From Mycolicibacterium arabiense (GTDB lineage Bacteria > Actinomycetota > Actinomycetes > Mycobacteriales > Mycobacteriaceae), in the NCBI RefSeq assembly GCF_010731815.2, contig NZ_AP022593.1, positions 1,736,001 to 1,800,000 on the forward strand: 64,000 bases of DNA. Reading direction: 5' to 3'. This document shows positions 1-8,382 of the stretch, in pieces (position 1 is the stretch's first letter; every line of letters begins with the position of its first letter). Position numbers and translations under genes: made by a program. The notes beneath the pieces are model-generated. The model searched no databases. It saw nothing but the letters and a program-made list of their open reading frames with translations, and was not told the DNA's origin.

Positions 1-1
1 C

Positions 2-469
2 GAGATGATGATCTACGCGCTGCGCTGGCCGATCGACCGCGCGCAGGGCGACGGCACATCGGATGACTTCTTCCGCACCCTGGCCGCGCTGGTCTCCGAG
101 GCACTCGATCACGAGGCGCCGCTGAGTCTTCCGACCTCCGACCATCCGATCGTCGCCGCCGCACTCGCCTACACCAAGCAACACCTGAATTCCGTGACCG
201 CAGACGAGGTGGCCCGTGCAGTGGCCGTGTCGGAACGCACGCTGCGCAGGCTGTTCTCCGACACTGTCGGAATGTCCTGGCGCAGTTATCTCTTGCAGGC
301 CCGGATGCTGCGGTCGATGGCGCTTCTCGCCGCGCCGGGCCAGTCGGTGCAGGCGACGGCGACGGCGGTCGGGTTCGAGAACCTCAGCTCCTTCACCCGA
401 TGCTTCGCCCAATTCTGCGGCGAGACGCCGTCGTCCTACCGGCGGCGGGTCGCCGAGACGGGGTCCTGA
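2..469 (+). CDS. AraC-family transcriptional regulator, C-terminal part (cut by window start)
   Basis: The reading frame is already open at the first base, so the N-terminal ligand-binding part lies outside the window. The visible C-terminus is a typical AraC DNA-binding domain of about 100 residues with two helix-turn-helix units. The first contains VTADEVARAVAVSERTLRRL; the second contains ATAVGFENLSSFTRCF, followed by the usual family ending ETPSSYRRR. The stop lies 5 bp before the start of the acyl-CoA ligase, so the two are probably co-transcribed and this protein may control fatty-acid or aromatic-acid activation. The family assignment is firm. The effector and the full length cannot be judged from this fragment. 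Confidence 0.9.
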   Translation, partial: EMMIYALRWPIDRAQGDGTSDDFFRTLAALVSEALDHEAPLSLPTSDHPIVAAALAYTKQHLNSVTADEVARAVAVSERTLRRLFSDTVGMSWRSYLLQARMLRSMALLAAPGQSVQATATAVGFENLSSFTRCFAQFCGETPSSYRRRVAETGS

Positions 470-474
470 CCTCG

Positions 475-1998
475 ATGGCGACCGACGGCCCACTCCTGCA
501 CGACCTGGTGGCGTCGGCAGCACGGGCAGTGCCCGATCGGCCCGCCGTGATCGCCGACGACGGCACTTCGACCACGTTCGCCGAGTTCGACCGTCAGATC
601 GCGCGCCTCGCGGGATGGGCAGCGCGGCAGTGTGTCCGCGGCGAGCGCATCGCGGTCATCGCCAACAACGGCGTCGACTACGCCCGGCCGTACTACGCGA
701 TCCCGCGCAGCGGTGCGGTGCTGGCGCTGGTCAACCAACGACTGAGCACCAGCGAACAGGTGTCGTTGCTGCGCGCCATCGAACCGGCAATGATCGTCGG
801 CGACGCCCGCTACCTCGATGCTCTGCCTACGACCACCACGCCGGCCATTCGCTTCGGCACTCCGGAATGGCAGGCCGCACAGCGGCATTCGGAGGAAGGC
901 ACCGTCGCGAACCCCGATGACGTCGCCTGGCTGCTGTTCACCAGTGGATCAACCGGCACCCCGAAGGGGGTGCTGCACACGCATCGGTCGATCACCGCCG
1001 CGGTGCGCGGTACCGTCGAGGGCCGGTCCGTACGCTCGGGCGGGGTCTACCTGCTGCCGTTTCCGATGTGCCACGTCGCCGGTTACAACGTGCTCGTCCA
1101 CCACGCGGCGCAGTCCACCGTGGTGCCGGTACCCGCGTTCCGGCCGGAGGCCTTCGTCGCCGCCGTGAACGCCCATGGCGTCACGTCGTGTTCGCTCGCG
1201 CCCACCATGCTGCACGGGCTCCTCGCCCACCTGGAGGACACGGGCGCCGCCCTGCCGACGCTGAGTGAGATCGCCTACGGGTCCTCCGCCATCCCCGCCG
1301 ACCTGTTGCGCCGCGCCATGGCCCGTCTCGACGTCGGCTTCCACCAGGGGTACGGGATGACCGAAACCGGCGGCAACGTCACCTTTCTCGGCCCCGACGA
1401 CCACCGGGCCGGCGCCGGCGGTGACGCAGGAGTGCTGGCCACCGCGGGGCGGCCGCACAGTGGTGTCGAGGTCCGCATCGCAGGCGGCGACGTCGGCGAG
1501 ATCCAGGTGCGCGGACCGCAAGTGGCGTCGGGCTACTGGCGTGATCCTCGGCCGGTGACGGACGGCGGCTGGCTGAGCACCGGCGACGTCGGACGGATCG
1601 ACGAGGCGAACAGGCTCGTCGTCCTCGACCGCAGCAAGGACGTGATCATCACCGGCGGCGAGAACGTCAGCTCGCGGGAGGTGGAGGACGCCCTGTCGAC
1701 CCACCGCGACGTCGACCAGGTGGCCGTGGTGGGAGTGCCCGACGAGTACTGGGGCGAGGCCATCTGCGCGGTGGTCGTGCCCCGGCCCGGGTCATCGCCC
1801 GACACCGACGATCTCGTCGCCCACGTGCGGGCCGTCCTCACCCCGTGGAAGCGGCCACGGCACGTGCTGTTCGTCGACGCCCTTCCCACCACCACCAACG
1901 GCAAGGTCGCCAAGGACGCGGTGCGCGCCCGTGCCCGCGACGCCGTCAGGCAGGCAGGCTCCGCTGGATCTTCGCGGCGATCTCCGATGCCGAGGTGA
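475..1998 (+). CDS. Acyl-CoA synthetase / fatty-acid CoA ligase (FadD type)
   Basis: This 507-residue ANL-superfamily enzyme activates a carboxylic acid with ATP and transfers it to CoA. The visible motifs are the phosphate loop FTSGSTGTPKGV, the A5 motif YGMTETGG, the hinge region STGDVGRID, the segment DRSKDVIITGGENVSSREVE, and the C-terminal lysine in TTNGKVAKD. The length suits a stand-alone medium-chain or aromatic acyl-CoA ligase. I chose the ATG at 475 because it follows the AraC stop by 5 bp; a longer frame opening at 400 would lie inside the AraC gene. The last 53 bp overlap the convergent lipoprotein gene. The substrate is not predictable from sequence alone. Confidence 0.92.
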   Translation: MATDGPLLHDLVASAARAVPDRPAVIADDGTSTTFAEFDRQIARLAGWAARQCVRGERIAVIANNGVDYARPYYAIPRSGAVLALVNQRLSTSEQVSLLRAIEPAMIVGDARYLDALPTTTTPAIRFGTPEWQAAQRHSEEGTVANPDDVAWLLFTSGSTGTPKGVLHTHRSITAAVRGTVEGRSVRSGGVYLLPFPMCHVAGYNVLVHHAAQSTVVPVPAFRPEAFVAAVNAHGVTSCSLAPTMLHGLLAHLEDTGAALPTLSEIAYGSSAIPADLLRRAMARLDVGFHQGYGMTETGGNVTFLGPDDHRAGAGGDAGVLATAGRPHSGVEVRIAGGDVGEIQVRGPQVASGYWRDPRPVTDGGWLSTGDVGRIDEANRLVVLDRSKDVIITGGENVSSREVEDALSTHRDVDQVAVVGVPDEYWGEAICAVVVPRPGSSPDTDDLVAHVRAVLTPWKRPRHVLFVDALPTTTNGKVAKDAVRARARDAVRQAGSAGSSRRSPMPR

Positions 1999-2653
1999 CG
2001 ATCGGTAACGGCGGTCGGCACGCCTCGACGTCGATGATCACGTTGGAGTAGATCGACAGGACTCGTTGGCACACGCGGTTTTCCGCGCCCATCCCCACCG
2101 CGACCGGCATGGCGAGTTGCCCCTCGGCCCGGCCGAGGTCACCCGAGAGCCACTTCGGCATCGGCCTGTCGTTCAGAGTGATGTTGACGCGGTGATTCGT
2201 GCACTGCGACCATCGCTGCGCCGACTGATCGAAGAACCGTTGCGCGGCCTCCGCCGACGGGTACGAGATGACGGACTGACGCACCAGGCTGGACCACTGC
2301 TCGGTGTCGGGGGTGCGAAGCGTTTGGCGGGCCAGCGCATTCCACCCGTCGGGTTCCCCCGGCGCACCGTAGATGGCCGCCTGATCCGGCTGCCAGACGC
2401 CCAGACAGTTGAGGTTGGGCAGCAACGCGCGATCGTCTGCCATGGTGTCGGTGACCGGATGCGGCGTCATCGCGGTGCTGTCCATCACGCGGTTGATCTC
2501 GGCAACACTCGCCAGCGACCCAACCAGTGCCGATGCCGGCACGGTCACCGGTTCGGTTGCGCCTTGGGCCTTTTCGCTCGAGCAACCTTGCAGCGCTGCC
2601 GCGACGACCACCATGGCGGCGACTCGGCGCGCAATGGCACCGCCGTCAGGCAT
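1946..2653 (-). CDS. Lipoprotein with PknH-like extracellular sensor domain
   Basis: This 235-residue exported protein has an N-terminal hydrophobic segment ending in a lipobox (ALQGCSS, acylated Cys at about residue 24). The rest resembles the extracellular sensor domain of mycobacterial PknH: Cys residues spaced in LNCLGVW, SQCTNHR, RVCQRV and VEACRPP, which in PknH form two disulfides. It lacks a kinase domain, like the Lpp proteins built on this module. The start overlaps the stop of the upstream exported protein by 8 bp, so the two form one operon. The stop region overlaps the acyl-CoA ligase on the other strand. The ligand is unknown; a surface sensing or binding role is inferred. Confidence 0.85.
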   Translation of the reverse strand: MPDGGAIARRVAAMVVVAAALQGCSSEKAQGATEPVTVPASALVGSLASVAEINRVMDSTAMTPHPVTDTMADDRALLPNLNCLGVWQPDQAAIYGAPGEPDGWNALARQTLRTPDTEQWSSLVRQSVISYPSAEAAQRFFDQSAQRWSQCTNHRVNITLNDRPMPKWLSGDLGRAEGQLAMPVAVGMGAENRVCQRVLSIYSNVIIDVEACRPPLPIVTSASEIAAKIQRSLPA

Positions 2654-3182
2654 GGGTTCCGGCAGTAGCGCACGCCGCCTGGACGTTCGAGGCGTCGGTG
2701 TTCATGTCGTCGGCAGTCGTGTTGAGGGTCTCCCTGCCCCCGCGAACACCCATCTTGACGAGTAATTTCGTTGCGCCCCATGACCACGAGCGCATCGGCT
2801 CGGCGATTTGGGGGGCCAGGCCGGGGGTGTTCGCGGCTGACATGGTGACGCCCGCGCCCTGCCGCAGGGCGGTGCGGGCCGTCACGTTGCTGGCGCTGGT
2901 CGCCGGATCGTTGTAGTCGGGGTGCTCGTAGGTCTCGAGTGCGTCCGCGAAATCGCCGTAGTAAGTGGCGGTTGCGGTGAGAACCTCGGCGAATTGGCTG
3001 CACGCCAGCACGGCGGCCGGGTCGGCATCGTCGGCGGTCACCGGCGCGACGACCGGAGCAGGCAGGCCGGGATCGACGACGTCCTCGGGCTCGGCGCCGG
3101 CACCCGATGCCATCGACAGCGCGATGGCGAACCCGACGAGTGTCCCGATTGCCGCGCGTCCTGCAACGTGTGATGACTCCAC
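2646..3182 (-). CDS. Secreted mycobacterial protein of unknown function
   Basis: The 178-residue product starts with a Sec-type signal peptide (hydrophobic GTLVGFAIALSMASGAGA, cut near AGA-EPEDV). The mature part is mostly alpha-helical and acidic, with two Cys residues (LACSQFAEV and VQAACATAG) that could form a disulfide. I do not recognise a catalytic motif. A purine-rich GGGAGTGAG lies just upstream of the ATG on the minus strand. It overlaps the downstream PknH-sensor lipoprotein by 8 bp, so the two exported proteins are likely made together. Proteins of this shape occur widely in mycobacteria, but no function can be assigned here. Confidence 0.8.
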   Translation of the reverse strand: MESSHVAGRAAIGTLVGFAIALSMASGAGAEPEDVVDPGLPAPVVAPVTADDADPAAVLACSQFAEVLTATATYYGDFADALETYEHPDYNDPATSASNVTARTALRQGAGVTMSAANTPGLAPQIAEPMRSWSWGATKLLVKMGVRGGRETLNTTADDMNTDASNVQAACATAGTHA

Positions 3183-3538
3183 GTCTCACTCCCTCCAAGT
3201 GGGCCGCGTTGGTGCGACCTCTCCGCCTCGGCAACGTCCTCGGTGCCACGGGCTCTCCTACGTTCAGAGCAGGACATGTCCGGATGGTGAACGGAGGACG
3301 CCCGGCGGGGTGTACTCCGGCGGCGATTGGATGTCCGCTGGCTGCCGACTCGCTGTCAGCCGAAATCAACTCGCAGACAACGGTGTACGTCGCGACGCCC
3401 GCGCGCCCACTGGACGGGAACGCGGCGTGAACCGTTGGCCACCCGTTCACCGGTCGGCAACTCTCCCCGTGGATGCTCCGACGCGACAGATCCCCCGGGC
3501 CGCTGCGGTCCGGACAAACGAGAGGCGCCCACGACCCC
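3183..3538. other. 356-bp divergent intergenic region before the porin genes
   Basis: No convincing gene is visible between the exported protein on the minus strand and the first porin. The region should hold divergent promoters. The only structured element I see is a 6-bp-arm dyad (GTGAAC at 3427-3432 and GTTCAC at 3445-3450), about 90 bp upstream of the porin start. A possible ribosome-binding AGAGG lies at 3521-3525. Confidence 0.5.
3427..3450. promoter_or_regulatory. Candidate operator dyad upstream of the porins
   Basis: GTGAAC and GTTCAC form a perfect inverted repeat with a 12-bp spacer. It lies 89 bp before the first porin ATG. It could be a regulator site for the porin operon, but 6-bp arms in GC-rich DNA can arise by chance. 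Confidence 0.3.
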
Positions 3539-4219
3539 ATGCTCACTCGCTTCGCCACTCTGGCTGCCATCGGCGTACTGGCAACCGCCGGCACCACGCC
3601 CCTCGCGTTCGCGGAGCCAGCACCGCCGCCTCCCAACGATCCCGCCATCGTGCCGGTGTCCAATCCGCTGCCGCCAGAGGGCGCCGTACCGTCCGCCGCT
3701 CCCGGCATCCTCGACACTCCCGACGGCTGGCACATCGAGGTCTCCGGCAGCAACGAGACCCAGCTGCCGGTAGCACCCCTGACCACGGCCATCTCCTCAC
3801 GCGAGTACCTGATCGCCGGTACGTTCACCGGAAAGATCACCGGCAGCGGCAAGACCAAGCTCGCCGGTGGCACGCTGGAGGCCGGTGAGCAGATCGGTTG
3901 CGGCATCATCTCCGACGAGGTCGAGATCAACCCCGGCGCCAGCATCAACCCGGGCATCAGCGCCATCGGCCTGCCGAGCGTCAGCGCCGGCGTGAGCCTG
4001 CAGGGCAAGGTCTACCTCAAGCCCGGCACCGTCACGACCGTCGCGATCGACAAGAAGTCGTTCAAGGGCACCACGGCACGCGTGTCCATCACCGGCGTGC
4101 GCATCAAGACCGACCAGTGCGCGGGACAGTCCTTCATCCGCTCGTACGCGACGATGACCTCGTCGACGGAGAACACCGACGACGTCATCACCTACATCGG
4201 CGTCACCAAAGCCGTCTGA
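3539..4219 (+). CDS. MspA-family outer-membrane porin, copy 1
   Basis: The 226-residue product has a 25-residue signal peptide ending LAFA-EP and a proline-rich N-terminal stretch. The rest resembles MspA, the octameric porin of the mycobacterial outer membrane: SREYLIAGTFTGKITG, a GEQIGCGI strand, and many alternating beta-strand segments. It is a distant MspA relative. The two Cys residues, at about 121 and 194, could pair as a disulfide, unlike MspA itself, which has none as I recall. The ATG at 3539 is chosen because the signal peptide starts there. A second porin of exactly the same length follows after 40 bp. Role: passive uptake of small hydrophilic solutes, inferred from the family. 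Confidence 0.88.
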   Translation: MLTRFATLAAIGVLATAGTTPLAFAEPAPPPPNDPAIVPVSNPLPPEGAVPSAAPGILDTPDGWHIEVSGSNETQLPVAPLTTAISSREYLIAGTFTGKITGSGKTKLAGGTLEAGEQIGCGIISDEVEINPGASINPGISAIGLPSVSAGVSLQGKVYLKPGTVTTVAIDKKSFKGTTARVSITGVRIKTDQCAGQSFIRSYATMTSSTENTDDVITYIGVTKAV

Positions 4220-4259
4220 CCGGCCGTCCGACTCACCTCACCGAGAACGAAAGAGCACA

Positions 4260-4940
4260 ATGAATCGCTTTGCCACGGTGGCCGCCACGCTCGTCGCCAT
4301 CCCCTTCGCCGTCTCGTCCCCGCTCGCATTCGCCGAGCCCCCCGTCGACCCGGTGGGCAACCCGGGCCCCCCGCCGGACACCGGTGTCGTCGCCTCGGCC
4401 CCTCCCGGAGTCGTCACCACGCCCGACGGCTGGACGCTCACCGTCACCGCCTCCAACGAGACCCAGCTCCCGATCGCGCCACTCACCACCGCGGTGTCGT
4501 CCCGTGAATACCTCGTCGGCGGCACCTTCACCGGCACCGTCACCGGCGAGGGCAGCACCACGCTCAGCGGCGGCAACATGGAGAGCGGCTACCAGATCGG
4601 CTGCGGCATCGAACTCGGCCAGGTCCGCCTGATCGGTCAGGCCGGCATCGGCCTCGGCGGCTTGAGCTTTCCCGCCGGCGGTCCCGTCTTCGCGCCGGCG
4701 CTGTCGTTCCCGGTCTCGGGCACCATCGAGATCCACGCCAAGCCCGGCACGGTGCAGCAGGTCGCCGTCAACAAGAAGTCCTACAAGGCCGCTCCGGTGC
4801 GCGTCACCATCAAGGACACTCACATCAAGGTCGACGGGTGCGTTGGTCAGTCGTTCCTGCGGTCCTACGCGACGCTCACCAGCTCGACCACCGACACCGA
4901 TGACATCGTCGCCTACTACGGCGTGACGAAGTCGGTCTAG
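4260..4940 (+). CDS. MspA-family outer-membrane porin, copy 2
   Basis: This 226-residue porin is a paralogue of the preceding gene. It has the same 25-residue signal peptide layout (SSPLAFA-EP), the same proline-rich linker, DGWTLTVTASNETQLPIAPL, SREYLVGGTFTGTVTG, and the YQIGCGIELG strand. Cys residues sit at about 115 and 194, matching the pair in copy 1, so a conserved disulfide is likely. The start follows an A/G-rich stretch (GAACGAAAGAG) serving as ribosome-binding site. Genes for both porins and the proline-rich protein 6 bp downstream are probably one transcript. The two copies may form separate or mixed oligomers with different pore properties. Confidence 0.88.
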   Translation: MNRFATVAATLVAIPFAVSSPLAFAEPPVDPVGNPGPPPDTGVVASAPPGVVTTPDGWTLTVTASNETQLPIAPLTTAVSSREYLVGGTFTGTVTGEGSTTLSGGNMESGYQIGCGIELGQVRLIGQAGIGLGGLSFPAGGPVFAPALSFPVSGTIEIHAKPGTVQQVAVNKKSYKAAPVRVTIKDTHIKVDGCVGQSFLRSYATLTSSTTDTDDIVAYYGVTKSV

Positions 4941-4946
4941 GCAATC

Positions 4947-5678
4947 ATGGCGTCACGCAACGACATCGGGGCCCTGACTCCGCGTAGGGCCGTCGGTGTC
5001 GCCGTCGGCGCCGCACTGGTCGGCGCGGCGGTCGTCTTCCCGGCGACCGCCGTCGCCGAACCGGTACCGCTACCTCCCCCGGCACCGGTCGACTCGGCCG
5101 CGCCGCCACCCCCGGGCCCGGGGGTTCCTCCCCCACCACCGGGGCCCACCGTTCCCGTGCTCGGTCAACCGTTGACCAACGGCTTGGGCGTGCTGGGCCA
5201 GACCGGTCAGCCCGGCGTACCCGGCGGGCTCGGCGCACCGGCGATGGCGGGGCTGGACCGCAGCAGCGTGCTGGGCCTGAACCCCACGCCGCTGCCGCCC
5301 GGCGCAGGGCCGGGCGTCGTGCCCAACCTCAACGTCTTCAACAACGCATACGGCCTGCCGCAGAACGAAGTTCCGGCCGCACCCGGTCAGGGCCAGCAGT
5401 TCGACGTGGCCCCGGGCCAGGAGAACGCCGACGTGGGCAAGCGCGAGTGGCTCGGACGCTACATCGACCTGTACCGCGACGGACGGCTCAAGGGCGGGTT
5501 CCTCGGCCAGATGCCCAAGGAGCAACTGGGCCAACCGCTGCCGGGCACCGCGCCGCCGCCGGGGACCGTCATCTCACCGGGACTCGTGCAGAACCTGCCG
5601 CCCGCCCCTGGCGACGGCACACCGCCGCCGCCTCCCGGGCTGATCCTTCCGCCGCCGCCACCCCCGCCGGCCGGCTGA
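4947..5678 (+). CDS. Proline-rich exported protein of the porin operon
   Basis: The 243-residue product starts with a twin-Arg-like, Ala/Val-rich hydrophobic segment ending near TAVAEP. It continues with long Pro/Gly/Ala-rich stretches at both ends of the mature chain. Between them lies one short non-repetitive region (around residues 160-200) containing ENADVGKREWLGRYIDLYRD and GGFLGQMPKEQLGQ, probably the only folded part. It begins 6 bp after the second porin. Polyproline flanks suggest it spans or lines the cell-wall space. I know no characterised family for it; a helper or wall-anchoring role for the porins is only an inference from position. Confidence 0.75.
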   Translation: MASRNDIGALTPRRAVGVAVGAALVGAAVVFPATAVAEPVPLPPPAPVDSAAPPPPGPGVPPPPPGPTVPVLGQPLTNGLGVLGQTGQPGVPGGLGAPAMAGLDRSSVLGLNPTPLPPGAGPGVVPNLNVFNNAYGLPQNEVPAAPGQGQQFDVAPGQENADVGKREWLGRYIDLYRDGRLKGGFLGQMPKEQLGQPLPGTAPPPGTVISPGLVQNLPPAPGDGTPPPPPGLILPPPPPPPAG

Positions 5679-5693
5679 CGTCAGCGCCGGCCG
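5668..5693. terminator. Hairpin between convergent porin operon and mbtM
   Basis: A 12-bp perfect palindrome (GCTGACGTCAGC, 5674-5685) spans both stop codons. It is extended outward by 6 more GC pairs (5668-5673 with 5688-5693) around a 2-nt bulge. There is no U-tract. The two convergent stops are only 2 bp apart, which fits a shared bidirectional terminator. Confidence 0.5.
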
Positions 5694-7261
5694 TCCTCCA
5701 GGTCGCGCCGCACCTCGAGTCGGCGCAGCTTGCCCGACGACGTGCGCGGTAGCGAGCCGGGCCGGACGAACGTGACATCGGCTGGCATGACGCCACAAAC
5801 GGACGCCACCAGACGCATGAGGTCGGCCCGTGCGCCGGCCTCGTCGGGTCCGCGAAACTCGGCCACGACGGCGAGCCCGGGTCGAATCGACCGTTCGCCG
5901 ATGCCGACCGCGACCACCGCACCCTCGCGAACCCCGGGAACCGTGGCCGCCACCCGCTCGACCTCGGCGGGGAAGACGTTGCGCCCGGCCACGGTGATGA
6001 TCTCCTTGGCGCGGCCGCACACGACGAGGCCGCCGTCGGTGAAGTAGCCCAGATCGCCGGTGGGGAACCAGGACTCGGGGTCGCGAGGCGTTTGTCCGAC
6101 GTAGCCGCTCATCATCGACGAGCCGCGGATGAGGATGTCGCCGATCTCGCGGTCGTGGTGTTCGGCCCCGATGCCCTCTCGGGGTTCGATCCGCACCGAC
6201 ATCCCCGGTATCGCCTCGCCCAGCACGGCGTGCCGCCGCGACGAGGTGCCGCCGTCGGCCGTCCGAATCGGCGTCTCGTCGACCCGCATGCCGACGCCGG
6301 GTACGGGTACCGTTACGGCACAGGTTGATTCGGCCAAGCCGTAGGATGGCGACAGGGCGCCCTCGGAGAACCCGAACCGGGCCATCTCGGCGGCGAACCG
6401 TTGGGTGAGCTCCACGTCGACGGGTTCGCCACCGTTGAGGGCGAAGCGCAGCGGGCTCAGATCCACGTCGGTCACCCGTCGTGAGTACTTCCCGATCAGG
6501 CCGTAGGCCATGTTCGGCGCCGCCGTGATGGTCCCGCGGCTCTCGGTCAGCCAGGTGAGCCACCGGAACGGCGACGCTTGGAACGCCGCCGTGGGGGCCT
6601 GCCACACGTCGGTACCGCCGAGCGCGCCCGACAGCAGGAAACTGAGGCCCATGTCGTGGTAGAGCGGGAGCCACGAACACCCGACGTCGGCCGGGGTCAC
6701 GCCGATGCGCGCGTTGAGCCCGTCGAGGTTGGCCAGCACCGCCTCCGGCGAGAGTCGCACCGTCCGAGGGGTTCCCGTGGATCCGGCGGTGCCTTGCAGG
6801 ATTGCGGTGGCAGCCGGGCCACTCGGCGCGACGAACGCGGTGCTGCGCGACGTGGACGCGACGTCGGTCAATGCGTCGACGGGTAGCGGCCCGCCTGCTG
6901 CGGCGAGACCGTCGAAGTGCGTGCCGTTGCTCAGCACCCGCCGCACGCCGATGCCGTCGAATCGCGCCAGAGTCGACTGGGCCCACTGGGCGGCGTCGGC
7001 CCCGCGGATCGGGCCCGGCAGGATCGACACCGCCGCGTCGGCGAGGAACGCCCCGAATATCGCCGCGATGAACTCCACCGTGGGTTCACCGACCAGACCC
7101 ACCGCGTCGACGTCGGCGTCGAGCAGACGCTCGGCCACGTTCTCGGCGCGCTCAAGCACCTCCGGCCACGGATGGTGTTGCCACACACCCTCGGTGAGGA
7201 CGACGAGGTGGTTGTCGCTGGTGCGCAGCCGGTCGGCCAGTGCCGACGCAAGCGGGTTCAT
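5681..7261 (-). CDS. mbtM: MbtM: long-chain fatty acyl-AMP ligase for mycobactin (FadD33 type)
   Basis: The 526-residue product matches what I recall of M. tuberculosis MbtM almost motif by motif: HPWPEV near the start, [24 protein letters not shown], the phosphate loop [54 protein letters not shown], and the ending [17 protein letters not shown]. MbtM adenylates a long-chain fatty acid and loads it onto the carrier MbtL, to acylate the lysine side chain of mycobactin. None of the usual partners (mbtL, mbtN, mbtK, irtAB) is in this window. The divergent neighbour is a siderophore-interacting reductase, so an iron theme is kept. Confidence 0.92.
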   Translation of the reverse strand: MNPLASALADRLRTSDNHLVVLTEGVWQHHPWPEVLERAENVAERLLDADVDAVGLVGEPTVEFIAAIFGAFLADAAVSILPGPIRGADAAQWAQSTLARFDGIGVRRVLSNGTHFDGLAAAGGPLPVDALTDVASTSRSTAFVAPSGPAATAILQGTAGSTGTPRTVRLSPEAVLANLDGLNARIGVTPADVGCSWLPLYHDMGLSFLLSGALGGTDVWQAPTAAFQASPFRWLTWLTESRGTITAAPNMAYGLIGKYSRRVTDVDLSPLRFALNGGEPVDVELTQRFAAEMARFGFSEGALSPSYGLAESTCAVTVPVPGVGMRVDETPIRTADGGTSSRRHAVLGEAIPGMSVRIEPREGIGAEHHDREIGDILIRGSSMMSGYVGQTPRDPESWFPTGDLGYFTDGGLVVCGRAKEIITVAGRNVFPAEVERVAATVPGVREGAVVAVGIGERSIRPGLAVVAEFRGPDEAGARADLMRLVASVCGVMPADVTFVRPGSLPRTSSGKLRRLEVRRDLEDGRR

Positions 7262-7384
7262 GCCGTCACCAACATGGCGACGAGGCTATCCCGGGAGACT
7301 TCGCCGGCGCCCGTCGACCGGGGTGACGATCGTCGGGCCCGCTGGCCACTGCGACCCCGGTAACGTGCCGTCCATGGAGTGATT

Positions 7385-7398
7385 CTCGCCAACGCGAG
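7385..7398. promoter_or_regulatory. Small stem-loop in the mbtM / SIP divergent promoter region
   Basis: CTCGC and GCGAG form a perfect 5-bp stem with a 4-nt loop in the 221-bp region between the divergent iron-related genes. No good IdeR box is visible in this region. The element may be incidental. Confidence 0.2.
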
Positions 7399-7482
7399 TC
7401 CGGAGTCCGAGCGCACGCTGCGAAGGTACCTGGCGAATTAGCGGAGGTGTTAGTTACCGGGGCCCGCGTAGCCTCGCCCCCG

Positions 7483-8328
7483 ATGACCTACACCCTTGCC
7501 ATCGTCGTCGCGGTCGCTCAGGTGACCTCGAGGATCCGGCGCATCACACTCGAGGTCGGCGATCCCGCCGCGCTGCGCCTGCGACCCGAGGGCGATGCGG
7601 CCGTTGGGGTGTACTTCGACCCGGCCCCGTTCGATCCCGATCGGTCCGACCCCATGTCGCCCAACCCCGGCCGTAACTACACGGTGCGCCGCCATCTCGT
7701 CGACGGGGCGAGGGAGCGGATCGACCTCGACGTCCTCGTGCACTGCCACGGGATCGGCTCGACGTGGGCCGCCACGACGACGGTCGGCGCGACGGTGGGC
7801 CTCGATCACGCTCGCTCCTGGTATCAGCCCGGTGTCGCCGACTGGCAACTGCTGGTGGCCGACCTGTCCGGGCTGCCCGCCGCGGCACGCATCGTCGAGC
7901 AACTGCCCGCCGGAGCGTCGGTCACCGCGCTGGTCGAGGTGCTCGACGACGACGATCTGGACTATCTACCCGTCCGTCCCGGCGTCACAGTGATACCGAC
8001 CGTCGGCACGGGTAACGGACGGGGTCCCAGCCGCCTCGCCGAGCTGGTCCGCACGTGGCCGCACCCAGACGGGGCGGGGTACTGCTGGTTCGGTGGCGAG
8101 GCCGCCGAATCCCGTGCGGTGCGGAAGCACTTTCGCGGACTGGGCTGGACGGTGGATCAGCTCGACGTGACCGGGTATTGGAGGTCCGGCAGCGAGGTGT
8201 GGGACGCGAAGTTCGCCCGCTCCGGCGACGAGGCCGTGGCCGCCTACTCCCGGGCACTGGCCGACGGCAAGGGCGCCAAGGTGGCGGCGGAGGAATTCGA
8301 CGAAGCGCTCGAGCGGGCCGGGCTGTGA
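7483..8328 (+). CDS. Siderophore-interacting FAD reductase (SIP / ViuB-like)
   Basis: This 281-residue protein has the two parts of the SIP family. The N-terminal FAD-binding barrel carries the flavin motif RNYTVRRH. The C-terminal NAD(P)H-binding half ends in the family signature (YCWFGGEAAESRAVR, then a YWRSG segment). Such enzymes reduce ferric siderophore complexes in the cytoplasm to release iron. It lies divergent to mbtM, consistent with mycobactin or carboxymycobactin use. I chose the ATG at 483 bases into this kilobase; a GTG at 7447 would add 12 residues and cannot be excluded. I did not see a convincing IdeR site upstream. Confidence 0.87.
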   Translation: MTYTLAIVVAVAQVTSRIRRITLEVGDPAALRLRPEGDAAVGVYFDPAPFDPDRSDPMSPNPGRNYTVRRHLVDGARERIDLDVLVHCHGIGSTWAATTTVGATVGLDHARSWYQPGVADWQLLVADLSGLPAAARIVEQLPAGASVTALVEVLDDDDLDYLPVRPGVTVIPTVGTGNGRGPSRLAELVRTWPHPDGAGYCWFGGEAAESRAVRKHFRGLGWTVDQLDVTGYWRSGSEVWDAKFARSGDEAVAAYSRALADGKGAKVAAEEFDEALERAGL

Positions 8329-8382
8329 CCGTGCGACCCGCCCGTCCGTCACGATTGCCCGCGGGTCACTACGGTTGACCCC

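Noticed and set aside
7438..7456. Possible IdeR box before the SIP gene
   Set aside because: The 19-mer beginning TTAG agrees with the IdeR consensus in only about 9 of 19 positions and lacks the palindrome.
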